Positions 49,301-57,800 of a stretch of 64,000 nucleotides of DNA are shown here, one piece after another. Source of the stretch: Sphingobacteriales bacterium (GTDB taxonomy: Bacteria; Bacteroidota; Bacteroidia; Chitinophagales; UBA2359); contig CP064999.1 in assembly GCA_016700115.1 (NCBI GenBank), positions 3,224,001 to 3,288,000 on the forward strand. The letters are read 5' to 3'. Position 1 is the first letter of the stretch. The number at the start of each line of letters is the position of its first letter. A program made the translations under genes and the position numbers. The notes below the pieces were generated by a model, which saw nothing but the letters and a program-made list of their open reading frames with translations, ran no database searches and was not told where the DNA came from.

Positions 49301-52300
49301 CACAGACAATTGTCCGGGAGCGACGACTGCTCAAACCGGTGGATTGTCATCCGGTGCAACGTATCCGTTAGGCGTTACGACCAATACGTTTACGGTTACA
49401 GCCGCCAACCTACAAACGGCAAGTTGCAGTTTTACGGTAACCGTAACGGATAATACACCACCTTCAATAGTATGTCCTGCCGATCAGACAGTCAATCTGA
49501 ACGCTTCCTGTTCAGCGACGATGCCTGCCTATTCAGCGGTATCTACGAGCGATAATTGTACGGGGGTGATCAGCGTAGTACAAAGTCCTGCGGCAAGTAC
49601 GGTATATACCGCCGAGGGCAATCAGGTAGTTACCCTGACTGCAACCGATGCCAATGGCAATACGAACGCTTGCATCTTTAATGTTTACTTTGACGATGTG
49701 AATGCGCCGGTGATAGCAGGTTGTCCGAGCAACCAAACGGTAAATACGGGAGTAGGCAATCTGACCTGCACACAAACGGCAACCTGGACTGCACCGAGTG
49801 CGACAGACGGATGTACTGCGGTGAGTGTGGTCAGTACCCATTCTCCGGGAGCTACCTTTAGTTTAGGCACTACGACGGTCAGCTATACCTTCAGCGATGG
49901 CAACGGCAATAGTTCTGTTTGCAGCTTTACGGTAACTGTGATAGACAATACCGTTCCTGTGATCAGTTGTCCATCAGGTGTGATTGTTGCTGCGGATTCG
50001 GGATTGTGCAGCGCGGCAGGGGTTACCTATGCTGCAACGGCAACAGATAATTGCAGCACTCCGGTCATTGTTCATTCCCCTGCATCGGGTAGCACTTTCC
50101 TTGTAGGAGTTACCACTGTAACAGCGACCGCCACCGACTTAGTTGGCAACAGCAGCAGTTGCAGCTTTACGGTAACAGTAACAGACACACAATTGCCGGT
50201 GATTACCTGTCCTTCGAATATTTCGGTCAATACCGATACGGGGCTATGCAGTGCATCGGTAACCTATTCAACACCTGTTGGCACAGATAACTGCGCCGGA
50301 GCAGTAACGACGCAAAGCACCGGATTATCGTCCGGTTCTGCCTTCCCGATTGGAACAACGACGAATACCTTTGTAGTAACTGCTGCCAATAGTCAGTCGG
50401 CAAGTTGCAGCTTTACGGTAACAGTAACGGATGCAGAGCTACCGGTCATTACCTGTCCTGCGAATATTTCGGTCAATACCGATGCGGGGCTGTGCAGTGC
50501 AACGGTAACATATTCAACACCTGTTGGCACAGATAACTGTGCCGGAGCAGTAACCACTCAAACTACAGGTTTTGGTTCCGGTTCAAACTTCCCGATTGGA
50601 ACGACGACGAACACCTTTGTAGTAACTGCTGCGAACAGTCAGTCGGCAAGTTGCAGCTTTACGGTAACAGTAACGGATGCTGAACCACCGGCCATTACTT
50701 GTCCTTCGAATATTTCGGTCAATACCGATGCGGGGCTATGCAGTGCTGTAGTAACCTATATAGCACCGGTTGGTACAGACAATTGTTCCGGAGCGACGAC
50801 AGCCCAAACCGCAGGGTTAGGTTCAGGCGTTGCCTATCCTGTTGGTGTTACGACCAATACGTTTACGGTTACAGCTGCCAACCTACAAACGGCAAGTTGT
50901 AGTTTTACGGTAACAGTAACGGATGCAGAGCTGCCGGTCATTACCTGTCCTGCGAATATTTCGGTCAATACCGGAACGGGGGTCTGTACGGCAGTAGTAA
51001 CCTATACAGCTCCGGTTGGTACAGACAATTGTCCGGGAGCGACGACTGCTCAAACCGGAGGGCTGTCATCCGGTGCAACATATCCGTTAGGCGTTACGAC
51101 CAATACGTTTACGGTTACAGCCGCCAACCTACAAACGGCAAGTTGCAGTTTTACGGTAACCGTAACGGATAATACACCACCTTCAATTGTATGTCCTGCT
51201 AATCAGACAGTCAATCTGAACGCTTCCTGTTCTGCGACGATGCCTGCCTATTCAGCAGTATCAACGAGCGATAATTGCACGGGGGTGATCAGTGTAGTAC
51301 AAAGTCCTGCGGCAAGCACGGTATATACCGCCGAGGGCAATCAGGTAGTTACCCTGACTGCAACCGATGCCAATGGCAATACGAACGCTTGCACCTTTAA
51401 TGTTTACTTTGATGATGTGAATGCGCCGGTGATAGCGGGTTGTCCGAGCAACCAAACGGTAAATACAGGAGTAGGCAATCTGACCTGCACACAAACGGCA
51501 ACCTGGACTGCACCGAGTGCGACAGACGGATGTACGGCGGTGAGTGTGGTCAGTACCCATTCTCCGGGAGCTACATTTTCCTTAGGCACGACAACAGTCA
51601 GTTATACCTTCAACGATGGCAACGGCAATAGTTCTGTTTGCAGCTTTACGGTAACCGTGATTGACAATACCGTTCCTGTGATCAGTTGTCCATCGGGTGT
51701 GATTGTTGCAGCCGATTTGGATTTGTGCAGCGCAGCAGGAGTTAGTTATGCAGCTTCTGCAACAGATAACTGCAGCACCCCGGTCATAGTACATGCACCT
51801 ATCTCCGGAAGTACGTTTGCGGTAGGCGTTACCACTGTTACTGCGACCGCCACCGACTTAGTTGGAAACAGCAGCAGTTGCAGCTTTACGGTAACAGTAA
51901 CAGACACACAATTGCCGGTGATAACCTGTCCTACACCTATAACAATCCCGGCATCGGCAGGAGTTTGTGAAGCAGCAGTGACTTATAGCGCAACAGCTTC
52001 TGACAATTGCAGTGTGATGGGTATTACTTACAGTCCTGCATCGGGCAGTATCTTTTCGGTTGGTACGACTCCAGTTACTGCAACTGCAACAGATGTGAAT
52101 GGCAACAGCAGTAATTGTATATTTAATGTAACCGTTGTTGATGACGAAGATCCGGTGATTACCTGCCCCGCAGATATAACAGTACCTGCAGCTTTTGGAT
52201 ATTGCAGTGAGGAGGTGAGTTTTGCAGCGACTGCTACAGACAATTGCGGTGTTTTTGGAATAACTTACAACTATTTACCGGGCAGCAGTTTTGGCGTTGG

Positions 52301-53123
52301 AACGATTGAGGTTACAGCTACTGCTACTGACTTGTATGGCAACGATAGCTCCTGTACATTTGACGTTACAGTCTTAGATACCCAAGCACCTGTTATAGCA
52401 GGTTGTCCGGGCGTGATTACCGTATATACCGGAGCAGGAGATACAGATTGTTCTCAAAATGCAACATGGACAGAGCCGACTGCAATTGACAATTGTATGG
52501 GTCCGGTCCTTTGGGCAACCCGAAGCCATGCACCCGGAGCGTTGTTTGGATTTGGCTCGACCACGGTGAGTTATGTGTTTACAGATGCATATTCCAACAG
52601 TTCGACCTGTAGTTTTACCGTGGTAGTGGTTGATAATACTCAACCCTTAATTACCTGCCTAGCCGACCAAACGGTCAATCTGAACGCTTCGTGTTCAGCT
52701 ACGATGCCGGCTTATTCTGCGGTATCTACGAGCGATAATTGTACGGGTGTGATCAGCGTAGTACAAAGTCCTGCGGCAAGCACGGTATATACCGCCGAAG
52801 GCAATCAGGTAGTTACCCTGATTGCAACCGATGCCAATGGCAATACGAACGCTTGCACCTTTAATGTTTACTTTGATGATGTGAATGCGCCGGTGATAGC
52901 AGGTTGTCCGAGCAACCAAACGGTAAATACGGGAGTTGGTAATCTGACCTGCACACAAACGGCAACCTGGACTGCACCGAGTGCGACAGACGGATGTACG
53001 GCGGTGAGTGTGGTCAATACTCATTCCCCGGAGCGACCTTTACTTTGGGCACAACGACGGTCAGCTATACCTTCAGCGATGGCAACGGCAATAGTTCTGT
53101 TTGCAGCTTTACGGTTTCGGTAA
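40377..53123 (+). CDS. Giant HYR/receptor-L surface protein, part 1 (signal peptide and N-terminal 4,200 residues)
   Basis: The first segment of a gene that runs to the window end. The ATG at 40377 gives a signal peptide (LNRTIIIICFLTACSFDLSAQ); in-frame starts at 40320 and 40248 are possible. Two homologous receptor-L/LRR-like blocks follow (bases about 40460-43250 and 43880-45560), each opening with a YTGN...TDLNxF...ITDLCNLQ pattern; the first contains three 381-bp repeats. Between and after them are PKD-like modules, then seven 93-aa HYR-like repeats (46150-48105), then roughly 80-aa HYR modules with the pattern CPxxI-V-T-GxC...TDNC...CSFTVTVTD. Paired cysteines suggest disulphides outside the cell. 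The true frame is lost at 53026-53029; the codons after that up to 53123 are out of frame. Confidence 0.85.
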   Translation: MPTKDVMLSLNRTIIIICFLTACSFDLSAQTTPTCGASCTAPITYTGNITLSTQADLNNFISGSCKYTHVVGNLIIDGNGNAGTGTDGAGIDPITDLCNLQELVSVTGSVTIRDFNVPGNPVTLVDLANLNTIGLGLTIGVASNDNNGSFTEIKLNGITDIGNVNVINIQYNPNATAIELKNLSGTVGATTISNNAAVSTIDIGSTGTGWNTSLNTDVTVSNNGVLNSVDFSSLTSVGSDLYIQNNDSPNLTIIDLQDLTTVDDNLTLDNDNENLSGATVSLPSLVTVGVDGTGTLTINDIATGTLDLKSLVTVNGTLAIDNNDNGLAHIQFENLQTILGDMNITGNNDLVSVTDAAGGPPFTIGIDLDISNNDSPNLTVIDLQDLTTVDDNLTLDNDNENLSGATVSLPSLVTVGVDGTGTLTINDIATGTLDLKSLVTVNGTLAIGNNDNGLAHIQFENLQIILGDMNITGNNDLVSVTDAAGGPPFTIGIDLDISNNDSPNLAMIDLQDLTTVDDNLTLDNDNENLSGATVSLPSLVTVGVDGTGTLTINDIATGTLDLKSLVTVNGTLAIGNNDNGLAHIQFENLQTILTDMNITGNNDLVSVTDAAGGPPFTIGQDLNIEANISLSLATIDFEDLFSVGRDISIDDDNTNSSGTEVTFPSLTSVGRDFLIYQIAKELSASNLNSIGRNFYINDNNALCELDMQALITVNGYLYINDNYDSCTSPTINFNNLITVGDGSGTDYLTILSNNAMPSVSFPMLTAVNGNGGGNNRSIRFDDNDSAVTLSFPLLTTIPGEIYIGNNLILDAVSVNSLSVVGEDLRFVSNPALTAINFLLLTDVTGVFEINNNDELPDLNGFGVLEEIGGNVIITGNGNSFPGNGSDLTSLDGLSSLTTIAGTMSVTSNPMLGTCCIIPCQLNSINGSSDPFTGNLTITGNLSYANGGRCIANGPTLAIEVARTACTPDISSFTASETSGTTDDNIVCHDGSTITLDVTATSIGALNYEFFIDTNNNNSWDSGETILCSGTSSSCMFNETAFGGTGTFYVAVRVFTIDCEVYPISNIAITVYELPTASITSDYLNICDGVVELNGNPVQGTSLITSAAHQWTQTAGPGTGSFDPDAISNPVIFNVTGAGSASFEYVVTDNYGCESLTASETMTLFAPSSTCGSYIYTGNVTFNSQTDLNAFTGPGGCRYIQITGDVTLNGNHATDPITDLCNLQDIVTITGDLTFRQFTNPLNPSVLSLANLETIGNGSGTDLLTIGGSLADQNTMFTNIDFPKLENLISGSIIITFNPGLTAIDMPLLESVTSSITINTNGMFVTSINLENLETVGGGILLNNNAANAINASIDLSSLTTVGTDIDLTRTADATSFELPSLISIGDDLYFRSNASTSFDAPLLHVVDGDIEFSNNAALTSIEFPTKFSSGTGSLNINNNTSLQTVDIGIISTSSSVTIQTNGTGVTAITLKELVSVGNDLTMNNTVAHAVNATVDLSKLEICIDDLNLTRTASSLLAPLVESVNDFDISYNSLTGALSFPNMEVISSDLIISNNPNITSISIPTLTGSTDVLNISGNTSLVTASIGVTAVTGSVTFQTNGTGVTNIDLSDLVTIGSDLSMNNIATHAITAAIDLSSLTTIGDDVNFTRAVGALLAGNLISVADDFTFTLNSAFTNFDTAFPSFASVGGNFSVTSNSSLAQCCVIPCQLVVSGTKTISGNTGNCQTLAIATSSCQVTVNITGSGNVCLNGEVILNGNLVGTDPPYTHNWSITGGSGAATFIDHGDGSATFTGTSAGTIEIEYFATGNSGCVSNTATFTLTVDPSPVLSGCSANLNGLTSSGGTGDCYGVVSITHPTVTAQASCTPTTLQVDYGLGGGWETITPASSAAKDFPFGTTTVNYQLLDVNSNTVGSCSLTVTVEDDENPTFTCPTPTLVLNTNGNSGCEVIIPDLVSLVNDEADNCGLALVNPVTQSIATGAYSGVSDGNIIPVTVTVTDAASPANSTNCVVTFTVNDDDAPTFTCPTPTLVLNTTGNSGCEVVIPDLVSMVTDEADNCGLALVNPVTQSIAAGVYSGVSDGNTIPVTVTVTDAASPANSTNCVVTFTVNDDDAPTFTCPTPTLVLNTTGNSGCEVNIPDLVSMVTDEADNCGLASVPVTQSIAAGAYSGVSDGNTIPVTVTVTDDASPANTTNCVVTFTVNDDDAPTFTCPTPTLVLNTTGNSGCEVEIPDLVSLVNDEADNCGLASVNPVTQSIAAGVYSGISDGNTIPVTITVTDESSPANSTNCVVTFIVNDDDAPTFTCPTPTLVLNTTGNSGCEVIIPDLVSMVMDEADNCGLALVNPVTQSIAAGVYSGVSDGNTIPVTVTVTDAASPANTTNCVVTFTVNDDDAPTFTCPTPTLVLNTTGNSGCEVEIPNLVSLVIDEADNCGLATVPVTQSIATGAYSGVSDGNTIPVTVTVTDAASPANSTNCVVTFTVNDDDAPTFTCPTPTLVLNTTGNSGCEVEIPDLVSLVNDEADNCGLASVNPVTQSIAAGAYSGVSDGNTIPVTVTVTDAASPANTTNCVVTFTVNDDDAPTFTCPPNITIYADASCAYDANPTITGDVTNEADNCIVGQATYADVLSVDLCPGTKYIARTWSLVDDAGNAAANQVQIITILDNTPPVLTSTTYGFPDPSDNPDIDNYSCGSTFNYTTGAGICFATKTITKPTWVDACGGTITRTHSANNSVVLTNFPGTPGHVQGNFPPGTTTVTFTGTDCSGNNTQCQVIITVTDDTDPTLTNCPVNQAVNTSPGLCNAEVTTIVPITTDNCGVTSITHSATGATVFSGSGFLTTHSYNAGMTSVTYAVEDAAGNEAVCSFTVTVTDAEPPAITCPSNISVNTDAGQCSAIVTYIAPVGTDNCSGATTAQTAGLGSVVAYPVGVTTNTFTVTAANLQTASCSFTVTVTDAELPVITCPSNISVNTGVGVCTTVVNYTTPVGTDNCPGATTAQTGGLSSGATYPLGVTTNTFTVTAANLQTASCSFTVTVTDNTPPSIVCPADQTVNLNASCSATMPAYSAVSTSDNCTGVISVVQSPAASTVYTAEGNQVVTLTATDANGNTNACIFNVYFDDVNAPVIAGCPSNQTVNTGVGNLTCTQTATWTAPSATDGCTAVSVVSTHSPGATFSLGTTTVSYTFSDGNGNSSVCSFTVTVIDNTVPVISCPSGVIVAADSGLCSAAGVTYAATATDNCSTPVIVHSPASGSTFLVGVTTVTATATDLVGNSSSCSFTVTVTDTQLPVITCPSNISVNTDTGLCSASVTYSTPVGTDNCAGAVTTQSTGLSSGSAFPIGTTTNTFVVTAANSQSASCSFTVTVTDAELPVITCPANISVNTDAGLCSATVTYSTPVGTDNCAGAVTTQTTGFGSGSNFPIGTTTNTFVVTAANSQSASCSFTVTVTDAEPPAITCPSNISVNTDAGLCSAVVTYIAPVGTDNCSGATTAQTAGLGSGVAYPVGVTTNTFTVTAANLQTASCSFTVTVTDAELPVITCPANISVNTGTGVCTAVVTYTAPVGTDNCPGATTAQTGGLSSGATYPLGVTTNTFTVTAANLQTASCSFTVTVTDNTPPSIVCPANQTVNLNASCSATMPAYSAVSTSDNCTGVISVVQSPAASTVYTAEGNQVVTLTATDANGNTNACTFNVYFDDVNAPVIAGCPSNQTVNTGVGNLTCTQTATWTAPSATDGCTAVSVVSTHSPGATFSLGTTTVSYTFNDGNGNSSVCSFTVTVIDNTVPVISCPSGVIVAADLDLCSAAGVSYAASATDNCSTPVIVHAPISGSTFAVGVTTVTATATDLVGNSSSCSFTVTVTDTQLPVITCPTPITIPASAGVCEAAVTYSATASDNCSVMGITYSPASGSIFSVGTTPVTATATDVNGNSSNCIFNVTVVDDEDPVITCPADITVPAAFGYCSEEVSFAATATDNCGVFGITYNYLPGSSFGVGTIEVTATATDLYGNDSSCTFDVTVLDTQAPVIAGCPGVITVYTGAGDTDCSQNATWTEPTAIDNCMGPVLWATRSHAPGALFGFGSTTVSYVFTDAYSNSSTCSFTVVVVDNTQPLITCLADQTVNLNASCSATMPAYSAVSTSDNCTGVISVVQSPAASTVYTAEGNQVVTLIATDANGNTNACTFNVYFDDVNAPVIAGCPSNQTVNTGVGNLTCTQTATWTAPSATDGCTAVSVVNTHSPERPLLWAQRRSAIPSAMATAIVLFAALRFR
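41105..42247 (+). repeat. Three tandem 381-bp coding repeats
   Basis: Three near-identical copies (127 aa each) begin at about 41105, 41486 and 41867, each with NNDSPNL, DLQDLTTVDDNLTL and GGPPFTIG. Differences are mostly single bases. Confidence 0.9.
46150..48105 (+). repeat. Seven tandem repeats of about 280 bp encoding HYR-like modules
   Basis: Each unit reads CPTPTLVLNT-GNSGCEV-IPDLVS, then DEADNCGLA, then PVTQSIA, then VTVTD and TNCVVTFTVNDDDAPTFT. Two units (the third and sixth) are one codon shorter, with VPV in place of VNPV. Confidence 0.9.
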
Positions 53124-54857
53124 TTGACAATACCGTTCCGGTGATCAGTTGTCCATCGGGTGTGATTGTTGCAGCCGATTTAGATTTGTGCAGTGCGGCA
53201 GGAGTTACCTATGCTGCTACGGCAACAGATAATTGCAGTACCCCGGTCATTGTACATTCCCCTGCATCGGGTAGCACTTTCCTTGTAGGCGTTACTACTG
53301 TAACTGCGACTGCCACCGACTTAGTTGGCAACAGCAGCAGTTGCAGTTTTACCGTAACAGTAACAGACACACAATTGCCGGTGATTACCTGTCCTACACC
53401 TATAACAATTCCGGCATCTGCAGGAGTTTGTGAAACAGCAGTGACTTATAGCGCAACAGCTTCTGACAATTGCAGTGTGATGGGTATTACTTACAGTCCT
53501 GCATCGGGCAGTATCTTTTCGGTTGGTACGACTCCAGTTACTGCAACTGCAACAGATGTGAATGGCAACAGCAGTAATTGTATATTTAATGTAACCGTTG
53601 TTGATGACGAAGATCCGGTGATTACCTGCCCCGCAGATATAACAGTACCTGCGGCTTTTGGATATTGCAGTGAGGAGGTGAGTTTTGCAGCGACTGCTAC
53701 AGACAATTGCGGTGTTTTTGGAATTACTTACAACTATTTACCGGGCAGCAGTTTTGGCGTTGGAACAATAGAGGTTACCGCTACTGCTACAGACCTGTAT
53801 GGCAACGATAGCTCCTGTACATTTGACGTTACAGTCTTAGATACGCAGGCACCTGTTATATCGGGTTGTCCGGGCGTGATTACCGTATATACCGGAGCAG
53901 GAGATACAGATTGTTCTCAAAATGCTACATGGACAGAGCCGACTGCAATTGACAATTGTATGGGGCCGGTCCTTTGGGCAACCCGAAGTCATGCACCCGG
54001 AGCGTTGTTTGGATTTGGCTCGACCACAGTGAGTTATGTGTTTACGGATGCATATTCCAACAGTTCGACCTGTAGTTTTACCGTGGTAGTGGTTGATAAT
54101 ACTCAACCCTTAATTACCTGCCCAGCCGACCAAACGGTCAATCTGAACGCTTCGTGTTCAGCGACAATGCCGGCTTATTCTGCGGTATCTACGAGCGATA
54201 ATTGTACGGGTGTAATCAGCGTAGTGCAAAGTCCTGCGGCAAGCACGGTTTATACCGCCGAGGGCAATCAGGTAGTTACCCTGACTGCAACTGATGCCAA
54301 TGGCAATACGAACGCTTGCACCTTTAATGTTTACTTTGACGATGTGAATGCACCGGTGATAGCGGGTTGTCCGAGCAACCAAACGGTAAATACGGGAGTT
54401 GGCAATCTGACCTGCACACAAACGGCAACCTGGACTGCACCGAGTGCGACAGACGGATGTACGGCGGTGAGTGTGGTCAGTACCCATTCTCCGGGAGCTA
54501 CATTTGCCTTAGGCACAACGACGGTCAGCTATACCTTCAGCGATGGCAACGGCAATAGTTCTGTTTGCAGCTTTACGGTAACCGTGATAGACAATACTGT
54601 TCCTGTGATCAGTTGTCCATCGGGTATGATTGTTGCAGCCGATTTGGATTTGTGCAGTGCAGCAGGAGTTACCTATGCTGCTACGGCAACAGATAATTGC
54701 AGTACCCCGGTCATTGTACATTCCCCTGCATCGGGTAGCACTTTCCTTGTAGGCGTTACTACTGTAACTGCGACTGCCACCGACTTAGTTGGCAACAGCA
54801 GCAGTTGCAGTTTTACGGTAACAGTAACAGACACACAATTGCCGGTGATAACCTGTC
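51931..54857 (+). repeat. Higher-order repeat, copies 1 and 2 (1,464-bp period)
   Basis: Two adjacent blocks start at 51931 and 53394. Each has six HYR modules in fixed order, opening with PTPITIP, PADITVP, PGVITVYTG, ADQTVNLN, PSNQTVNTG and PSGVIVAAD. The period is 1,464 bp once the missing base at 53026-53029 is restored. Confidence 0.88.
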
Positions 54858-57800
54858 CTTCGAATATTTCGGTCAATACCGATGCGGGGCTATGCAGTGC
54901 ATCGGTAACATATTCAACACCTGTTGGCACAGATAACTGCGCCGGAGCAGTAACGACGCAAACCACCGGATTATCGTCCGGTTCTGCCTTCCCGATTGGA
55001 ACAACGACGAATACCTTTGTAGTAACTGCTGCGAACAGTCAGTCGGCAAGTTGCAGCTTTACGGTAACAGTAACGGATGCAGAGCTACCTGTCATTACCT
55101 GTCCTTCGAATATTTCGGTCAATACCGATGCGGGGCTGTGCAGTGCAACGGTAATTTATACAACACCTGTTGGAACAGATAACTGTGCCGGAGCAGTAAC
55201 CACTCAAACTACAGGTTTTGGTTCCGGTTCAATTTTCCCGATAGGAATAACGACGAACACCTTTGTAGTAACTGCTGCGAACAGTCAGTCGGCAAATTGC
55301 AGCTTTACGGTAACGGTAACAGATGCTGAACCACCTGCCATTACTTGTCCTTCGAATATTTCGGTCAATACCGATGCGGGGCAATGCAGTGCTGTTGTAA
55401 CCTATATAGTACCGGTTGGTACAGACAATTGTTCCGGAGCGACGACAGCCCAGACTGCTGGGTTAGGTTCGGGCGTTGCCTATCCTGTTGGCGTTACAAC
55501 CAATACGTTTACAATTACAGCTGCCAACCTACAAACGGCAAGTTGTAGCTTTACGGTAACAGTAACGGATACAGAGCTGCCGGTTATTACTTGTCCTTCG
55601 AATATTTCGGTCAATACCGGAACGGGGGTCTGTACGGCAGTAGTAACCTATACTGCTCCGGTTGGCACAGACAATTGTCCGGGAGCGACGACAGCCCAGA
55701 CTGCTGGTTTAGGTTCAGTCGTTGCCTATCCTGTTGGCGTTACGACCAATACGTTTACGGTTACAGCCGCCAACCTACAAACGGCAAGTTGCAGTTTTAC
55801 GGTAACCGTAACGGATAATACACCACCTTCAATAGTATGTCCTGCCGATCAGACAGTCAATCTGAACGTTTCCTGTTCAGCGACGATGCCTGCCTATTCA
55901 GCGGTATCTACGAGCGATAATTGTACGGGGGTGATCAGCGTAGTACAAAGTCCTGCGGCAAGTACGGTATATACCGCCGAGGGCAATCAGGTAGTTACCC
56001 TGACTGCAACCGATGCCAATGGCAATACGAACGCTTGCACCTTTAATGTTTACTTTGATGATGTGAATGCGCCGGTGATAGCGGGTTGTCCGAGCAACCA
56101 AACGATAAATACGGGAGTAGGCAATCTGACCTGCACACAAACGGCAACCTGGACTGCACCGAGTGCGACAGATGGATGTACGGCAGTGAGTGTGGTCAGT
56201 ACCCATTCTCCGGGAGCTACATTTTCCTTAGGCACGACAACAGTCAGCTATACCTTCAGCGATGGCAACGGCAATAGTTCTGTTTGCAGCTTTACGGTTA
56301 CGGTGATTGACAATACCGTTCCTGTGATCAGTTGTCCATCGGGTGTGATTGTTGCAGCCGATTTGGATTTGTGCAGTGCAGCAGGAGTTAGTTATGCTGC
56401 TACGGCAACAGATAATTGCAGCACTCCGGTCATTGTACATGCACCTATCTCCGGAAGTACGTTTGCGGTAGGCGTTACCACTGTAACTGCGACCGCCACC
56501 GACTTAGTTGGCAACAGCAGCAGTTGCAGTTTTACCGTAACAGTAACAGACACACAATTGCCGGTGATTACCTGTCCTACACATATAACAATCCCGGCAT
56601 CGGCAGGAGTTTGTGAAACAGCAGTGACTTATAGCGCAACAGCTTCTGACAATTGCAGTGTGATGGGTATTACTTACAGTCCTGAATCGGGCAGTATCTT
56701 TTCGGTTGGTACGACTCCTGTTACTGCAACGGCAACAGATGTGAATGGCAACAGCAGTAATTGTACGTTCAACGTAACAGTTGTTGATGACGAAGATCCG
56801 GTGATTACTTGTCCTGCTGACATTACCGTTCCTGCCGCTTCGGGCACTTGTACCGCAACGGTTACTTTTACCGCTACTGCTACGGACAATTGTGGGGTAG
56901 GGGGAATAACATATAGCCCTGTATCGGGCAGTGTCTTTGCGATTGGCACGACCAACGTTACTGCTACTGCTACAGATATCTATGGCAACGATAGCTCCTG
57001 TACATTTGACGTTACAGTCTTAGATACGCAGGCACCTGTTATATCGGGTTGTCCGGGAGTGATTACCGTATATACCGGAGCAGGAGATACAGATTGTTCT
57101 CAAAATGCAACATGGACAGAGCCGACTGCGATAGACAATTGTATGGGGCCGGTCCTTTGGGCAACCCGAAGTCATGCACCGGGTTCATTGTTTGGATTTG
57201 GTTCGACCACGGTGAGTTATGTGTTTACGGATGCATATTCCAACAGTTCGACCTGTAGTTTTACCGTGGTAGTGGTTGATAATACTCAACCCTTAATTAC
57301 CTGCCTAGCCGACCAAACGGTCAATCTGAACGCTTCGTGTTCAGCTACGATGCCGGCTTATTCTGCGGTATCTACGAGCGATAATTGTACGGGTGTGATC
57401 AGCGTAGTACAAAGTCCTGCGGCAAGCACGGTATATACCGCCGAAGGCAATCAGGTAGTTACCCTGATTGCAGCCGATGCCAATGGCAATACGAACGCTT
57501 GCACCTTTAATGTTTACTTTGATGATGTGAATGCGCCGGTGATAGCAGGTTGTCCGAGCAACCAAACGGTAAATACGGGAGTTGGTAATCTGACCTGCAC
57601 ACAAACGGCAACCTGGACTGCACCGAGTGCGACAGACGGATGTACGGCGGTGAGTGTGGTCAATACTCATTCCCCCGGAGCGACCTTTACTTTGGGCACA
57701 ACGACGGTCAGCTATACCTTCAGCGATGGCAACGGCAATAGTTCTGTTTGCAGCTTTACGGTTTCGGTAATTGACAATACCGTTCCGGTGATCAGTTGTC

